NCBI RefSeq assembly: GCF_031081985.1
Contig: NZ_JARWSK010000005.1
Location: 62,001 to 126,000, forward strand
DNA from: Komagataeibacter xylinus
Lineage (GTDB): Bacteria; Pseudomonadota; Alphaproteobacteria; Acetobacterales; Acetobacteraceae
Reading direction: 5' to 3'
Length of the DNA stretch: 64,000 bases
This document shows positions 8,162 to 17,969 of this stretch, in pieces. The position numbers and the translations under genes are program-made. The notes beneath the pieces are model-generated. The model was not told the DNA's origin. It made no database searches and saw only the letters and a program-made list of their open reading frames with translations. The stretch's first letter is position 1, and every line of letters starts with the position of its first letter.

Positions 8162-10858
8162 TTAAGCAATCCGCGCAAGGGCCGCCTTGAGCCGCACGCG
8201 CTCTGCCTGGAACGCCTCCAGCCGCTCGCGGTTTTCGGCCACGACTTCGGGCTTGGCGCGGGCAACGAAATCGGCATTGCCCAGCTTGCGCTCGACCTTG
8301 GCAATCTCGCCATCCACCTTGGCGCATTCCTTTTCCAGCCGCTGGCGCTCAACGCTCAGGTCAATGATCCCGGCCAGCGGAATGACCAGCGTTGCTTCAT
8401 CCACCACAAGCTGGGCAGCCCCCTGCGGCATCTCGCCCGCAAGCGGCTGCACTTCGGACACGCGGGCCATGCGACCGATCGCTTCCGCCCATTTGGCGGC
8501 ACGCGCCACGGTGGTGGCCGAGGCATCACGCAGCAGCACGGGGGCCAGACGCGAGGGCGGCACGTTCATTTCCGAGCGCACGGTGCGGATGGCGGAAATG
8601 AAGCGGATCAGCCATTCCATCTCCTCACGCGCGTCCTTCGCCCCTTCCAGATGTTCGGGCTGCGGCCACGGCGCGGTGATGAGCGAGCCTTCGCCACCAA
8701 AGCCGAAATGCTGCCACAGCCGGTCGGTCATGAACGGGGTCACGGGCTGGAGCAGGCGCAGGATAGTGCCCAGCACATGGGCGGCCACCGCACGGGTCTC
8801 GACCGCTTCCGCCGTATCGCCCGCGGCAAAGACCGGCTTGGCCAGTTCAAGGAACCAGTCGCAGAAGCAGTTCCACACAAAGCGGTAGCACGCGCCCGCA
8901 TATTCATCGAAGCGGAAGGCTTCCAGCGCCTTGCTCGCCTCTTCCACCGCCTGCGCCAGTTCGGCGAGGATCCACCGGCCCAGCGGAGACTGCACGGAGG
9001 CCGGGCTGAAGCCTGCAACCGGGGCCACGCCGTTCATCTCGCAAAAGCGCGCGGCATTCCAGATCTTGGTGATGAAGGAGCGGTATTCCTCCACCTTTTT
9101 CGGGCCAAGCTTCACGTCGCGGCCAAGGCCGGTGAGCGAGCAGATGCAAAAGCGCATGGCATCCGCGCCGTAGCTGTCGATCATCTCCAGCGGGTCGATG
9201 CCGTTGCCCTTGGACTTGGACATCTTCTGCCCGCGCTCGTCACGCACCAGCCCGTGGATAAACACCTGCCGGAAGGGCACATCCTTCATGAAGTGCAGGC
9301 CCATCATCATCATCCGCGCAACCCAGAAGAAGATGATGTCAAACCCTGTGACCAGCACATCGGTGGGGTAATAGCGCGCCAGTTCCGGTGTCTGCTGCGG
9401 CCAACCCAGCGTGGAGAACGGCCACAGGGCGGAGGAGAACCATGTATCGAGCACATCCTCGTCACGCGTCAGCACCGTGTCCTGCCCGTAATGGGCGCGG
9501 GCCTGGCTGGCGGCATCGGCTTCATCATGGGCAACGAACACATGCCCATCAGGGCCGTACCAGGCGGGGATGCGATGCCCCCACCACAGCTGGCGGCTGA
9601 TGCACCAAGGCTGGATGTCGCGCATCCAGGCGTAGAACGTATTTTCCCACTGCCGGGGCACGAATTCGATCTTGCCGGTTTCAACCGCCTCAATGGCGGG
9701 ACCGGCGAGAGTCTTGGCATCGCAGTACCACTGGGTGGTCAGGCGCGGCTCGACCACGGCGCCACTACGCTCGGCATGGGGCACCTGATTGGTGTGCGGT
9801 TCGATCTTTTCCAGCCATTCCAGCCGCTCAAGCTCGGCCACCATGGCCTTGCGCGCCTCATCACGCGGCATGCCAGCCAGCGTGCGCACAAAGGCGGGGT
9901 CGGCCAGCCCTTCTTCCGCGCGGAGCTCGCCCTCGATCTCGGCCAGGGTGATGCGGGCTTCCTCATCAAGCACGCTGGGCATGTCGAGCTTGTGGCGGCG
10001 GCCGACCTCAAAGTCATTGAAATCATGCGCGGGCGTGATCTTGACCGCGCCGCTGCCCTTGGTGGGATCGGAATGCTCATCAGCCACGACAGGAATGCGG
10101 CGGCCGGTCAGCGGCAGGATGACGTTCTTTCCCACGAGGTCGGCAAAACGTTCATCATCGGGGTGCACGGCCACGGCCATGTCGCCAAGCATGGTCTCGG
10201 GGCGGGTGGTGGCAACCGTGATGGTGCGGCCCGGCTGGCCCTCGACAGGGTAGCGGATATACCACAGGCTGCCCCGGCTCTCGCGGTTATCGACCTCAAG
10301 GTCGGAGATGGCGGAGCGGAAGGCGGGGTCCCAGTTGACGAGACGGCGGTCGCGGTAGATCAGCCCTTCGCGGTAAAGGGTGACGAACACCTCTTTCACC
10401 GCATCCGACAGGCCATCATCCATGGTGAAGCGCTCGCGCTGCCAGTCGAGCGAGCCGCCAAGGCGGCGGAGCTGCTTTGTAATGCCGCCGCCGGATTCGG
10501 CCTTCCATTCCCACACGCGCTCGACAAAGGCGTCGCGGCCCATTTCCTGGCGCGATGTGCCTTCCTTTTGCAGCATGCGCTCGACCACAAGCTGGGTGGC
10601 GATGCCGGCATGGTCGGTGCCCGGCTGCCACAGCGTGTCGCGCCCCTGCATGCGGCGCCAGCGGATGAGCGTGTCCTGCAATGTCATGGTCAGGGCGTGG
10701 CCGATATGCAGCGTGCCCGTAACATTGGGCGGCGGAATCATGATGGTATAGGGTTTTGCCGTGCTGTCAGGCTGTGCGCTGAACGCGCCACTGGCCTCCC
10801 ACAGGGCATAGAGGGAGGTTTCTGTCCCGGCGGGGGAGAACGACTTGTCAAGCATCAC
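8162..10858 (-). CDS. valS: Valyl-tRNA synthetase
   Basis: Class I aminoacyl-tRNA synthetase that charges tRNA-Val and edits misactivated threonine. The 898-residue product has the HIGH-type motif as LHIGHAL in PPNVTGTLHIGHAL near residue 50, an editing insertion in the middle, KMSKSKGNGIDPLEM for the KMSKS loop, and a C-terminal helical arm rich in Glu, Lys and Arg. The listed start is a GTG; the adjacent ATG at 10855 is at least as likely and no strong ribosome binding site decides. It lies downstream of tRNA-Cys on the same strand, about 330 bases away. Confidence 0.96.
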   Translation of the reverse strand: MMLDKSFSPAGTETSLYALWEASGAFSAQPDSTAKPYTIMIPPPNVTGTLHIGHALTMTLQDTLIRWRRMQGRDTLWQPGTDHAGIATQLVVERMLQKEGTSRQEMGRDAFVERVWEWKAESGGGITKQLRRLGGSLDWQRERFTMDDGLSDAVKEVFVTLYREGLIYRDRRLVNWDPAFRSAISDLEVDNRESRGSLWYIRYPVEGQPGRTITVATTRPETMLGDMAVAVHPDDERFADLVGKNVILPLTGRRIPVVADEHSDPTKGSGAVKITPAHDFNDFEVGRRHKLDMPSVLDEEARITLAEIEGELRAEEGLADPAFVRTLAGMPRDEARKAMVAELERLEWLEKIEPHTNQVPHAERSGAVVEPRLTTQWYCDAKTLAGPAIEAVETGKIEFVPRQWENTFYAWMRDIQPWCISRQLWWGHRIPAWYGPDGHVFVAHDEADAASQARAHYGQDTVLTRDEDVLDTWFSSALWPFSTLGWPQQTPELARYYPTDVLVTGFDIIFFWVARMMMMGLHFMKDVPFRQVFIHGLVRDERGQKMSKSKGNGIDPLEMIDSYGADAMRFCICSLTGLGRDVKLGPKKVEEYRSFITKIWNAARFCEMNGVAPVAGFSPASVQSPLGRWILAELAQAVEEASKALEAFRFDEYAGACYRFVWNCFCDWFLELAKPVFAAGDTAEAVETRAVAAHVLGTILRLLQPVTPFMTDRLWQHFGFGGEGSLITAPWPQPEHLEGAKDAREEMEWLIRFISAIRTVRSEMNVPPSRLAPVLLRDASATTVARAAKWAEAIGRMARVSEVQPLAGEMPQGAAQLVVDEATLVIPLAGIIDLSVERQRLEKECAKVDGEIAKVERKLGNADFVARAKPEVVAENRERLEAFQAERVRLKAALARIA

Positions 10859-11186
10859 GAAAAACCAGATCCACCATAATCAGACGCAGGGCAGGACAAC
10901 GCGCCCGGCCACGGGCAGATATACCCCAAACCGGCGCGAAGGGAACGCCTTGGCCCGTAATCTTTATGCCGGGCAACAGATCATGTGCTGATGGTGAATA
11001 CGACATGGCCGGAGGGTCGGGGCCAAGGATGGCGCGCCCGACATGTTGGCGATACCCCCACGGACACCCCCGGCATGCCTGTCACCGGGTGTTTCTCCCT
11101 GTCATCGGCTGTCATAGCCAGAGGGAAGAAAACGGCAGATTTTCGGGGGTTGTGTCAACGCCTGTCCTTCCCTGTCATGGAAGAAC
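10859..11186. other. valS upstream region
   Basis: These 328 bases separate tRNA-Cys from valS on the minus strand and presumably carry the valS promoter. I see no credible coding sequence, no T-box-like leader and no strong hairpin. Confidence 0.4.
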
Positions 11187-11260
11187 TGGAGGTCTGGGCG
11201 GGAATCGAACCCACATTCGCGGATTTGCAGTCCGCTGCATCACCATTCTGCCACCAGACC
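11187..11260 (-). tRNA. tRNA-Cys (GCA anticodon)
   Basis: The minus strand folds as a cloverleaf: acceptor GGTCTGG/CCAGACC, anticodon stem GCGGA/TCCGC around CTGCAAA with anticodon GCA (plus-strand 11226-11228), and T-arm GTGGG-TTCGATT-CCCGC-like. U73 and an encoded CCA complete the 3' end; U73 is an identity element of tRNA-Cys. Length is 74 bases including CCA. Confidence 0.95.
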
Positions 11261-11442
11261 TCGGCGGTGCAAGGGGTATATCCGCTGAAATGCCTCTCAG
11301 GTCAAGCCGTTGTGTGCGGCGTTCTGGTTGTTTCCCGAGCAAAGCGGCGCATAAATACAAAAAAGCCGGAAAAAATTTTCGCCCGTCCGGCCGGGTTGCC
11401 GCTTCAGCACCCTGCGGGGCAGCGTGTTTCAAGGAAACGTTA

Positions 11443-12129
11443 ATGGACAGGACAGACCCCGATTACGCGCCACTCGATTTTGTTGCCGCCCGGCAGCGCA
11501 TGGTCGATGCCCAGATTCGCCCCTCGCAGGTCGGCAATGCCACGATTATCGCCGCCATGCGCACTGTACCGCGTGAACGCGCCGTGCCTGATGCGCTGAG
11601 GGCCTTCGCCTACTCCGACCAGAACCTGCCGCTGGGCGAAGGACGCTACCTGACCGAGCCACGGGTGACAGGGCGCATGCTGCAGGTGGCCGACCTGCGG
11701 CACGGCGAGCGGGTGCTGGTGGTTGCGGCGGGCACGGGCTACCTCGCGGCCCTGCTGGGTGCGATGGCGCTTGAACTGCATGTCACCGCCCTCGAATCCG
11801 ACCCGCGACTGGCCACCATGGGCAAGGCCCTGTGCGCTGCCTGCGCGCCCGGCGTGCAGTGGTGCGACGGACCGCTGGTCAAGGGGGCACCGGCCTCGGC
11901 GCCGTATGACCTGATCTTCATTGATGGCGCGGTGCGCGCCGTGCCGCAGGCCATTGTGGAGCAACTTGCACAGGGCGGGCGCATCATTGCTCCCATAGCA
12001 CCCGCATCGGGCGTGACATCGGTCAGCCGCATTGCCGCGACAGCGCAGGGCAGCGCGGTGCAGCCATTGTTCGAAGCCGCCGTGCCCGTGCTGCCTGAAC
12101 TGGCCCCTGCCCCCGCCTTCGTGTTCTAG
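11443..12129 (+). CDS. pcm: Protein-L-isoaspartate O-methyltransferase family protein
   Basis: SAM-dependent methyltransferase of the Pcm family, 228 residues. Family members repair isoaspartyl residues, but many short alphaproteobacterial copies are unproven. Visible features are RQRMVDAQIRPSQV at the N-terminus and the SAM-binding segment VLVVAAGTGYLAALLGAM. The family usually has VLEIGTGSGY, so the acidic residue before the glycine loop is replaced here. The ATG at 11443 follows AAGGAAACG, a plausible ribosome binding site; the open frame further upstream crosses tRNA-Cys and is not coding. It precedes a TolC-type gene, a common pairing in Alphaproteobacteria. Confidence 0.82.
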   Translation: MDRTDPDYAPLDFVAARQRMVDAQIRPSQVGNATIIAAMRTVPRERAVPDALRAFAYSDQNLPLGEGRYLTEPRVTGRMLQVADLRHGERVLVVAAGTGYLAALLGAMALELHVTALESDPRLATMGKALCAACAPGVQWCDGPLVKGAPASAPYDLIFIDGAVRAVPQAIVEQLAQGGRIIAPIAPASGVTSVSRIAATAQGSAVQPLFEAAVPVLPELAPAPAFVF

Positions 12130-12222
12130 CCGGTTAACCCGCACGCAACATCCTGCCGCTAGGACTGGCCGGGGGCGGCCTGTCATGGTGCTGCCCGGCA
12201 TATCAGGCTGGCAGGGGCGGAC

Positions 12223-13644
12223 ATGAAGGGAAACTGGGCAATAGGGGCGGGCAGCGCCGCACTCCTGTGTAGCGGCACCGCACTGGGGGGCGTGCCGCAG
12301 GCGGCCGAGCAACCGCGCACGCTGGATGCGGCCCTTGCCGCGGCCTATCTGGGCAACCCGATGCTGCGGCAGGAACGCGCCACCCTGCGGGCAACGGATG
12401 AGCAGGTGCCGCAGGCCCTGAGCGGCTGGCGGCCAACGATTACGGGCACGGCGAGCATGTCCTATTATTCCGGCCTGATGCGCATGGAGCCCTCATCGGG
12501 GGAGAGCGGCTATGCCCGGCGGTATGAAAGCCCGGGCTATTCCGGCGGGGTCAGCATTTCGCAGCCCATCTATACTGGCGGCAAGACCACGGCCAGCACG
12601 CACAAGGCCCGCCATGCAGTCATGGCCGAGCGCGCGCGGCTGATCGCGGCGGAGGAGCAGGTCTTCTCCGATGTGGTCAGCGCCTATGTCAATGTGGTGG
12701 AGGATGAGCAGATCCTGCACATCGACATCAACAACGAGCAGGTTTACGCCGCCCAGCTTCATGCCACCGAACTGCGCGCCCATGGCGGCGAGATTACCCA
12801 GACCGACGTGGCGCAGGCGGCAGGTGCCTTGGCCAATGCCCGTGCCGTAAGGCAACTGGCCGAAGGCACGCTGCTCGCCGATCGCGCCACCTACCGGCAG
12901 GTGGTGGGCGTTGACGCGCCCGATGACCTTGCCCTGCCCCAGCCGCTTGTCCTGCCGCTTCATACCGAACAGGACGCCATGACGCAGGCCGTGCAGAACA
13001 ACCCTGACGTGATTGGCGCCCTGTTTGACGAGGCGGCAAAAAAGGATGCCGTCGGCGTGGCCTTTGCCGCCCTCATGCCCACGGTCAGCGCCCAGGCGGC
13101 CTATATGCATGGCATCAACCAGGATGAGGGCCGCTCGCTCAACAATAACAAATACGCCCTCGTCAACGCGTCCATGCCGCTTTATCAGGGCGGGGGCGAA
13201 TATGCCGCCGTGCGCATGGCCCGCCAGCAGGCCAATGAGGCCACCCATACGGTGGATGTAAAGCGCCGCGCCGCCGTGCAGCTCGCGGCTGCAAGCTGGC
13301 AGCGCATGCAGGCCAACCGCGCCGCGATTGAAAGCAACCGCGCTGCTGTCGAGGCCGATGCCACCGCCCTGCACGGCATGCAGCGGCAGGTGATGGTGGG
13401 CACCACCTCAACACTTTCCGTGCTCCAGCAGCAGGAAACCCTGCTCCAGGCCCAGATTGCGTTAGTACGCAGCGCGGGCAATCTTGTCATTTCCTCCTAT
13501 CAGGCCACCGCCGCCATTGGTCGCCTGACCGCGCGTGACCTGAACCTTGACGTGCCGCTTTATGATGAACGCGCCTATTACCGCGCCGTGCATGACCGGC
13601 TGTGGGGCATCAGCGATTACGCCACCAGCCAGCCGGGACGGTAG
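12223..13644 (+). CDS. tolC: TolC-family outer membrane efflux/secretion protein
   Basis: Outer membrane channel component of tripartite efflux or type I secretion systems. The 473-residue product begins with a hydrophobic signal-like segment (WAIGAGSAALLCSGTALGG) and has the repeated TolC layout: TLDAALAAAYLGNPMLRQERA near the N-terminus and a matching second half after residue 240, each contributing beta strands and long helices. No inner membrane partner is adjacent. It is followed by a hairpin repeat and a convergent gene. Confidence 0.88.
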   Translation: MKGNWAIGAGSAALLCSGTALGGVPQAAEQPRTLDAALAAAYLGNPMLRQERATLRATDEQVPQALSGWRPTITGTASMSYYSGLMRMEPSSGESGYARRYESPGYSGGVSISQPIYTGGKTTASTHKARHAVMAERARLIAAEEQVFSDVVSAYVNVVEDEQILHIDINNEQVYAAQLHATELRAHGGEITQTDVAQAAGALANARAVRQLAEGTLLADRATYRQVVGVDAPDDLALPQPLVLPLHTEQDAMTQAVQNNPDVIGALFDEAAKKDAVGVAFAALMPTVSAQAAYMHGINQDEGRSLNNNKYALVNASMPLYQGGGEYAAVRMARQQANEATHTVDVKRRAAVQLAAASWQRMQANRAAIESNRAAVEADATALHGMQRQVMVGTTSTLSVLQQQETLLQAQIALVRSAGNLVISSYQATAAIGRLTARDLNLDVPLYDERAYYRAVHDRLWGISDYATSQPGR

Positions 13645-13691
13645 GCGCAGGAGCCAGAGGGGCCCGTGCGCCATTTGCAGCAATGTTTATT

Positions 13692-13743
13692 GGAGGCAGC
13701 GTTATTTGAAGCTTTTTGCAAAAAGCTTCACCAAAAACTTTTT
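13692..13743. repeat. Intergenic hairpin repeat, copy 3 (half element)
   Basis: Retains GAAGCTTTTTGCAAAAAGCTTC and the closing arm CCAAAAACTT; the GC-rich hairpin is reduced to a GGCAGCG remnant. It lies 3' of the TolC-family gene, in the gap before a convergent gene. Confidence 0.75.
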
Positions 13744-13809
13744 CATTATGGCTGGCTTTCTATCCGGGCATCACTTTTTACACGGATACAGGCACGTACC
13801 CCATTGCGC

Positions 13810-14394
13810 TTATGCAATCTGCTCAATGCGGCACCGGGCGCAAAGGGGGGCGGACGGGATGTAGCTGGCAACCGCCGCCTGCATGGCGGCAAAACTGCTG
13901 CCGTAGAAATAGAGCGCCGTTTCGCTATTCCCTTCCCAGTAACCACGCAGTTCCCCTGTATGGCCAAGTGCCGCACTCAGCCCCTCGATTGTTTTATTGA
14001 TATCAGACCGGGCATAGGTTTCGGCTGGCAGGTCAGTGCCGTTCATGAAAATGGCCATGCCTTCCAGCACGCCAAACGCGATGGGGGCTGCCGCACCCGG
14101 CAGGCGCAGTTCCGACCCCTTGGGCGCGCCAAGCTGGTCAAGGGCCTGCATGACCTGTTTCAGCACGGTTTGTGATGCATCCTTGACCGCGATCTCGATA
14201 TCGCAGGCGGAAATGCCGACCGGATCGGGCGCAAGGGCCGTGCCCCCGCCCACGACTTCGCCAATACCCATTTCATGCAGCATGACATCAAGCGGATCTT
14301 CAAAAACACTGCCCCGCTGGACCGGCTGGAGGCGGGCATTGAGATGGGCCACCACAACGATGGGTGCGGGGGCAGCGGGGAGTGTATCGGGCAC
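13810..14394 (-). CDS. Conserved hypothetical protein (194 aa)
   Basis: Unrecognised soluble protein of 194 residues with no signal peptide or membrane segment. It is rather acidic, with a VVVAHLNARLQP opening, a glycine-rich VVGGGTALAPDPVGIS stretch, LDQLGAPKGSEL and a C-terminal ALYFYGSSFAAM. The pattern suggests a compact alpha/beta fold and resembles, from memory, uncharacterised proteins near toxin-immunity loci, but I assign no function. It is just upstream of a GC-poor stretch holding a frameshifted gene on the same strand, 62 bases away. Confidence 0.7.
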   Translation of the reverse strand: MPDTLPAAPAPIVVVAHLNARLQPVQRGSVFEDPLDVMLHEMGIGEVVGGGTALAPDPVGISACDIEIAVKDASQTVLKQVMQALDQLGAPKGSELRLPGAAAPIAFGVLEGMAIFMNGTDLPAETYARSDINKTIEGLSAALGHTGELRGYWEGNSETALYFYGSSFAAMQAAVASYIPSAPLCARCRIEQIA

Positions 14395-14456
14395 TGTCTG
14401 TTTTCCTATCCTGCGGTGTAAAACACAGTGTTATATTCAATATGGTTTATTTTCAA

Positions 14457-14929
14457 TCACCACAGGCTTTTTTCAGGTCGCCATTCATCTTCTATCATTT
14501 CTTTCAAAGATTGATAATTCACGACCCATTCCATGGGCAGTTTACGCTGTTCCTCAGTAATGTTTTCAACAGCCCACCCTTTTTCACCATCCCAGAAGCA
14601 CCAGACGGGAATTTTTCTTGTTCTGGGGTCAGGTATGCCGTACCGAAATATCGGTATTTCCTGACTTTCCGCATCAAGTGGAACGTGTCCGACTTTATGG
14701 GCCAGCCTGTGCTTGACAGCCGAAAATATTGGATAGAACGTCAGAAATGCTACAGGAGATTTTGATATTTCTACGGCATCAGGATAATTTTCGGTATAGA
14801 ATCCCGAAAAACCCGGATCATCCACCCAAATTGCTCAACACGCTTTATGTATTGCAGATAGGCCTTTCCCTTATTGGCGTCCATGTAAAAAACATCACCA
14901 ACCTTAACCAAGGTGCTTCTCCTGCGCAT
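14457..14929 (-). pseudogene. Frameshifted immunity-like protein gene
   Basis: Two minus-strand frames together make one protein. The N-terminal part, from the ATG at 14929, reads MRRRSTLVKVGDVFYMDANK and ends with the segment MIRVFRD. The other frame then continues YTENYPDAVEISKSPVAFL to the stop at 14457. The shift lies near 14798-14806, and adding one base would give a protein of about 157 residues. The reconstructed product resembles small proteins in polymorphic-toxin loci (a KVGDVF opening and a later KVGH motif); this is recollection, not a search. Base composition is far richer in A+T than the neighbours. A sequencing error is the alternative to true decay. Confidence 0.65.
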
Positions 14930-14969
14930 TACATATAGAAATTTTATTCCCCAACAAAAAGCAGACACC

Positions 14970-15383
14970 ATGATAGAGAACCGTAAAATAGAAGTAATTT
15001 CAGAAAATGGAAATATAGAGAATACAATTCTCGAAATTCCTACACAATACCCATGGTTTATAAATATCATCCATCCACAAAAATGGGCCAGACGGTATGA
15101 AGCCCCCGATCTTTTTGCAGCCTTCCAGACCATGCGCCTTGAATTTGAAAAAGCGGGAATACGGTTTCTCTGCATCGGCGCACGCCCCGACATCATGGCG
15201 TCGGGCCTGTCCAGAAACATGAGTGGCGGTCGGAAAGTGTACATCATCAGGCATGGGGAACAGGCTGATCGCAGCAATATTGTTGATATATTTGATCATG
15301 CCCCGCCCGACAGGACCGGAACGGTGCAGCAGCAACGCGATTTTGCAATGCGCTGGCTGGCATCGGTGACACATCGCCAATGA
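14970..15383 (+). CDS. Hypothetical protein (137 aa), GC-poor islet
   Basis: Unrecognised cytoplasmic protein of 137 residues, divergent from the frameshifted gene by 40 bases. From the ATG at 14970 it reads MIENRKIEVISENGNIENTI, then a charged middle with EKAGIRFLCIGARPDIMASG and a GGRKVYIIRHGEQADR segment. The composed, non-repetitive sequence and conserved-looking Gly/Arg motifs argue for a real gene. There is no strong ribosome binding site and codon use is A+T-rich at the 5' end. Similar proteins I recall are orphan neighbours of toxin or immunity genes. Confidence 0.6.
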   Translation: MIENRKIEVISENGNIENTILEIPTQYPWFINIIHPQKWARRYEAPDLFAAFQTMRLEFEKAGIRFLCIGARPDIMASGLSRNMSGGRKVYIIRHGEQADRSNIVDIFDHAPPDRTGTVQQQRDFAMRWLASVTHRQ

Positions 15384-15416
15384 TGTTCCCCGCAAAAACC
15401 TCGGCACGCGTCAGGC

Positions 15417-15464
15417 AGTTTTCGGTGAAGCTTTTTTTCAAAAAGGCGGCACCCCAAAAAATTT
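15417..15464. repeat. Intergenic hairpin repeat, copy 4 (chimeric)
   Basis: Starts with the left half of the AT-rich hairpin (GGTGAAGCTTTTTTTC) and switches directly to the right half of the GC-rich hairpin (AAAAAGGCGGCACCCCAAAAA). It looks like an internal deletion between the two hairpins. It lies 33 bases after the stop at 15383. Confidence 0.7.
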
Positions 15465-15656
15465 ATCATTTTTTATCAATGATTTGATTTAAAACAGTTT
15501 CTTAAAAAGCCAAAACCACGCCCTCTCTCTGCCCTGTTAACGCCAAAAAAATGGAGCAGGTCCTATCTTCATGCGTTATCGGCGGACAGGCCCCGGCAAC
15601 GACAGCCACCCGGAACCTGTTCCATGATGTAATATTGATCGAGTGACAGGACCCCC

Positions 15657-16235
<579 letters not shown>

Positions 16236-16337
16236 CGACCTGCTTTGTGCCGCCGTGCTGCGCCGGGCAGAGGCGGCATGGATTGATCGTAACGCAAACC
16301 GATCAATATCGTAGCAGACATATATCCATAAGGCCGT

Positions 16338-16362
16338 TCATCAGGCATAACGCGTCTGATGA
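16338..16362 (+). promoter_or_regulatory. Inverted repeat enclosing NCS1 permease start codon
   Basis: TCATCAG at 16338-16344 is perfectly complementary to CTGATGA at 16356-16362, which contains the ATG. The resulting seven-pair hairpin with an 11-base loop could hide the start codon. No known riboswitch class is recognised. Confidence 0.35.
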
Positions 16363-17711
16363 GCACGGCGTTTGAAACCCACACCATACACCAGATTCCA
16401 CACGACCAGCGCCATGGCCGCGCACGCGACCTGTTCGCGGTCTGGTTCAGCACCAACCTGACCCTGCTCACGGTGGTGACCGGGGCACTCGGGCCGGGGC
16501 TGTTCGGCCTGTCGTTTACGTGGTCGGCCATTGCCGTCATACTCGGCAACCTGGCGGGGGCCGTGTTCATGGCGCTGCATGCCGCCCAAGGGCCGATGCT
16601 TGGCGTGCCGCAGATGGTGCAGAGCCGGGGGCAGTTCGGCTTTTATGGCGCGGTGCCCATCATCGGCCTCGTCGTGCTCATGTATATCGGCTTCGTGGCC
16701 TCGAATTTCGTGGTGGGCGGCGAAGCGCTCCATGCCGCCCTGCCCATGGCCGGGCGGCGTAACGCAATCCTGATCATTGCCGTGCTGAGCCTTGTGCCAT
16801 GCTGCATGGGCTACCACACCATCCATTCCTGGTCGAAGGTGGTGAGCTGGGTGGCGGGGGCGGTTATCCTGTACTGCCTGTGGCTGGGCTATGAAGCCTT
16901 TCCCCCCGGCACGCTACGCGACATGCACGGCTCGGTCGCCGGTTTTTTCAGCACCTTTTCCACCGCGGCGCTATGGCAGATCGCCTATGCGCCCTATGTA
17001 TCGGATTCATCGCGCTACCTGCCCGCCGATGAAGCCGGTCGCCGCACTGCCTTCCTCACCACCTATATTGGCACTGTCGCGGGCACGGCGCTGCCCATGA
17101 TACTGGGCTGCATGATGGCCCTGCATGGGCCGGGCGTATCGGTCGCCACCACGCTGGCGCAACTGGCGGGGCGGCAGGCAACGCCGGTCATGATCGTACT
17201 TTCGCTTTCCATTGCCCTTGGCAACGCCATGAGCCTGTATGGCGGCGCGCTCTCGGCCATAACGGTGCTCCAGACCTTCATGCCGGACTGGCGGGCCGCT
17301 TTGCGCGAACGCCTGCTCGTTACCTGCACGCTGGTGGCAATCGCGCTGGGCATGGCGCTGGGCATGGCCGACAGCTTCATGAAATCCTATGCCGCCTTCC
17401 TCGATCTGCTCATGGCCATCATGGTGCCGTGGACCGCCATCAACCTGACCGATTATTACCTCCTGCGCCGGGGGCGTTATGATGTCGCCTCCTTTTTCCG
17501 CCGCGATGGCGGGGCCTATGGCTATTGCAACATCCCCGCCCTGTGCGCCTATGGCATTGGCATCGCCATTGAAATACCCTTCATGCAGAACGGGTTTCAT
17601 ACCGGCAGCCTCGCCCGCCGCCTGCATGGGGTGGACATATCATGGGTGGTGGGGCTGCTCGTCACCGCCGCCTTCTATATCCGCGCCACAACCACGCGCA
17701 GGCGCACGTAA
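16359..17711 (+). CDS. NCS1-family purine/cytosine-type permease
   Basis: Inner membrane proton- or sodium-coupled transporter of the nucleobase-cation-symport-1 family, 450 residues and about 12 hydrophobic segments. Family-like features are FAVWFSTNLTLLTVVTGALG in the first segment, the glycine-rich second segment, and the WTAINLTDYYLLRRGRYDV stretch near residue 365. Substrate may be a purine, cytosine, allantoin or thiamine-like base; nothing nearby decides. No clear ribosome binding site precedes the ATG, which sits inside a short inverted repeat. Confidence 0.85.
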   Translation: MSTAFETHTIHQIPHDQRHGRARDLFAVWFSTNLTLLTVVTGALGPGLFGLSFTWSAIAVILGNLAGAVFMALHAAQGPMLGVPQMVQSRGQFGFYGAVPIIGLVVLMYIGFVASNFVVGGEALHAALPMAGRRNAILIIAVLSLVPCCMGYHTIHSWSKVVSWVAGAVILYCLWLGYEAFPPGTLRDMHGSVAGFFSTFSTAALWQIAYAPYVSDSSRYLPADEAGRRTAFLTTYIGTVAGTALPMILGCMMALHGPGVSVATTLAQLAGRQATPVMIVLSLSIALGNAMSLYGGALSAITVLQTFMPDWRAALRERLLVTCTLVAIALGMALGMADSFMKSYAAFLDLLMAIMVPWTAINLTDYYLLRRGRYDVASFFRRDGGAYGYCNIPALCAYGIGIAIEIPFMQNGFHTGSLARRLHGVDISWVVGLLVTAAFYIRATTTRRRT

Positions 17712-17969
17712 TGGCACCCTCGGGGCGCCGGTTGATGCAAGAAGCATGTCCCGAAGGCTGTACGGGGCTTACGTAACGATAGGGATGAAATTTACGGGTA
17801 TTGTCTTTTAAAAACGTTCTTTATGGAGGTTTTTAAAAAATTTCCATGCAATATCATTACACAATATACCATATCGTTCCTACAAAGAAATCATTGACGC
17901 CTCCCTGAAGTCTGTGTCTGCTTGCAAATGGTTTGATTGCATTGCAGCACGAGCGCGAGGGACACGTTC

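Noticed and set aside
8651-10879. A 742-codon open frame antisense to valS
   Set aside because: It is a shadow of the GC-rich valS gene; composition is His/Gly/Arg-rich without motifs, and valS has complete synthetase signatures.
10966-11442. Upstream extension of the Pcm-family gene
   Set aside because: The extension crosses tRNA-Cys; the ATG at 11443 with a ribosome binding site gives the family length.
17806-17842. Another copy of the intergenic hairpin repeat
   Set aside because: TTTTAAAAACGTTC and GGTTTTTAAAAAA show loose T/A symmetry, but neither hairpin core nor arms match the family.
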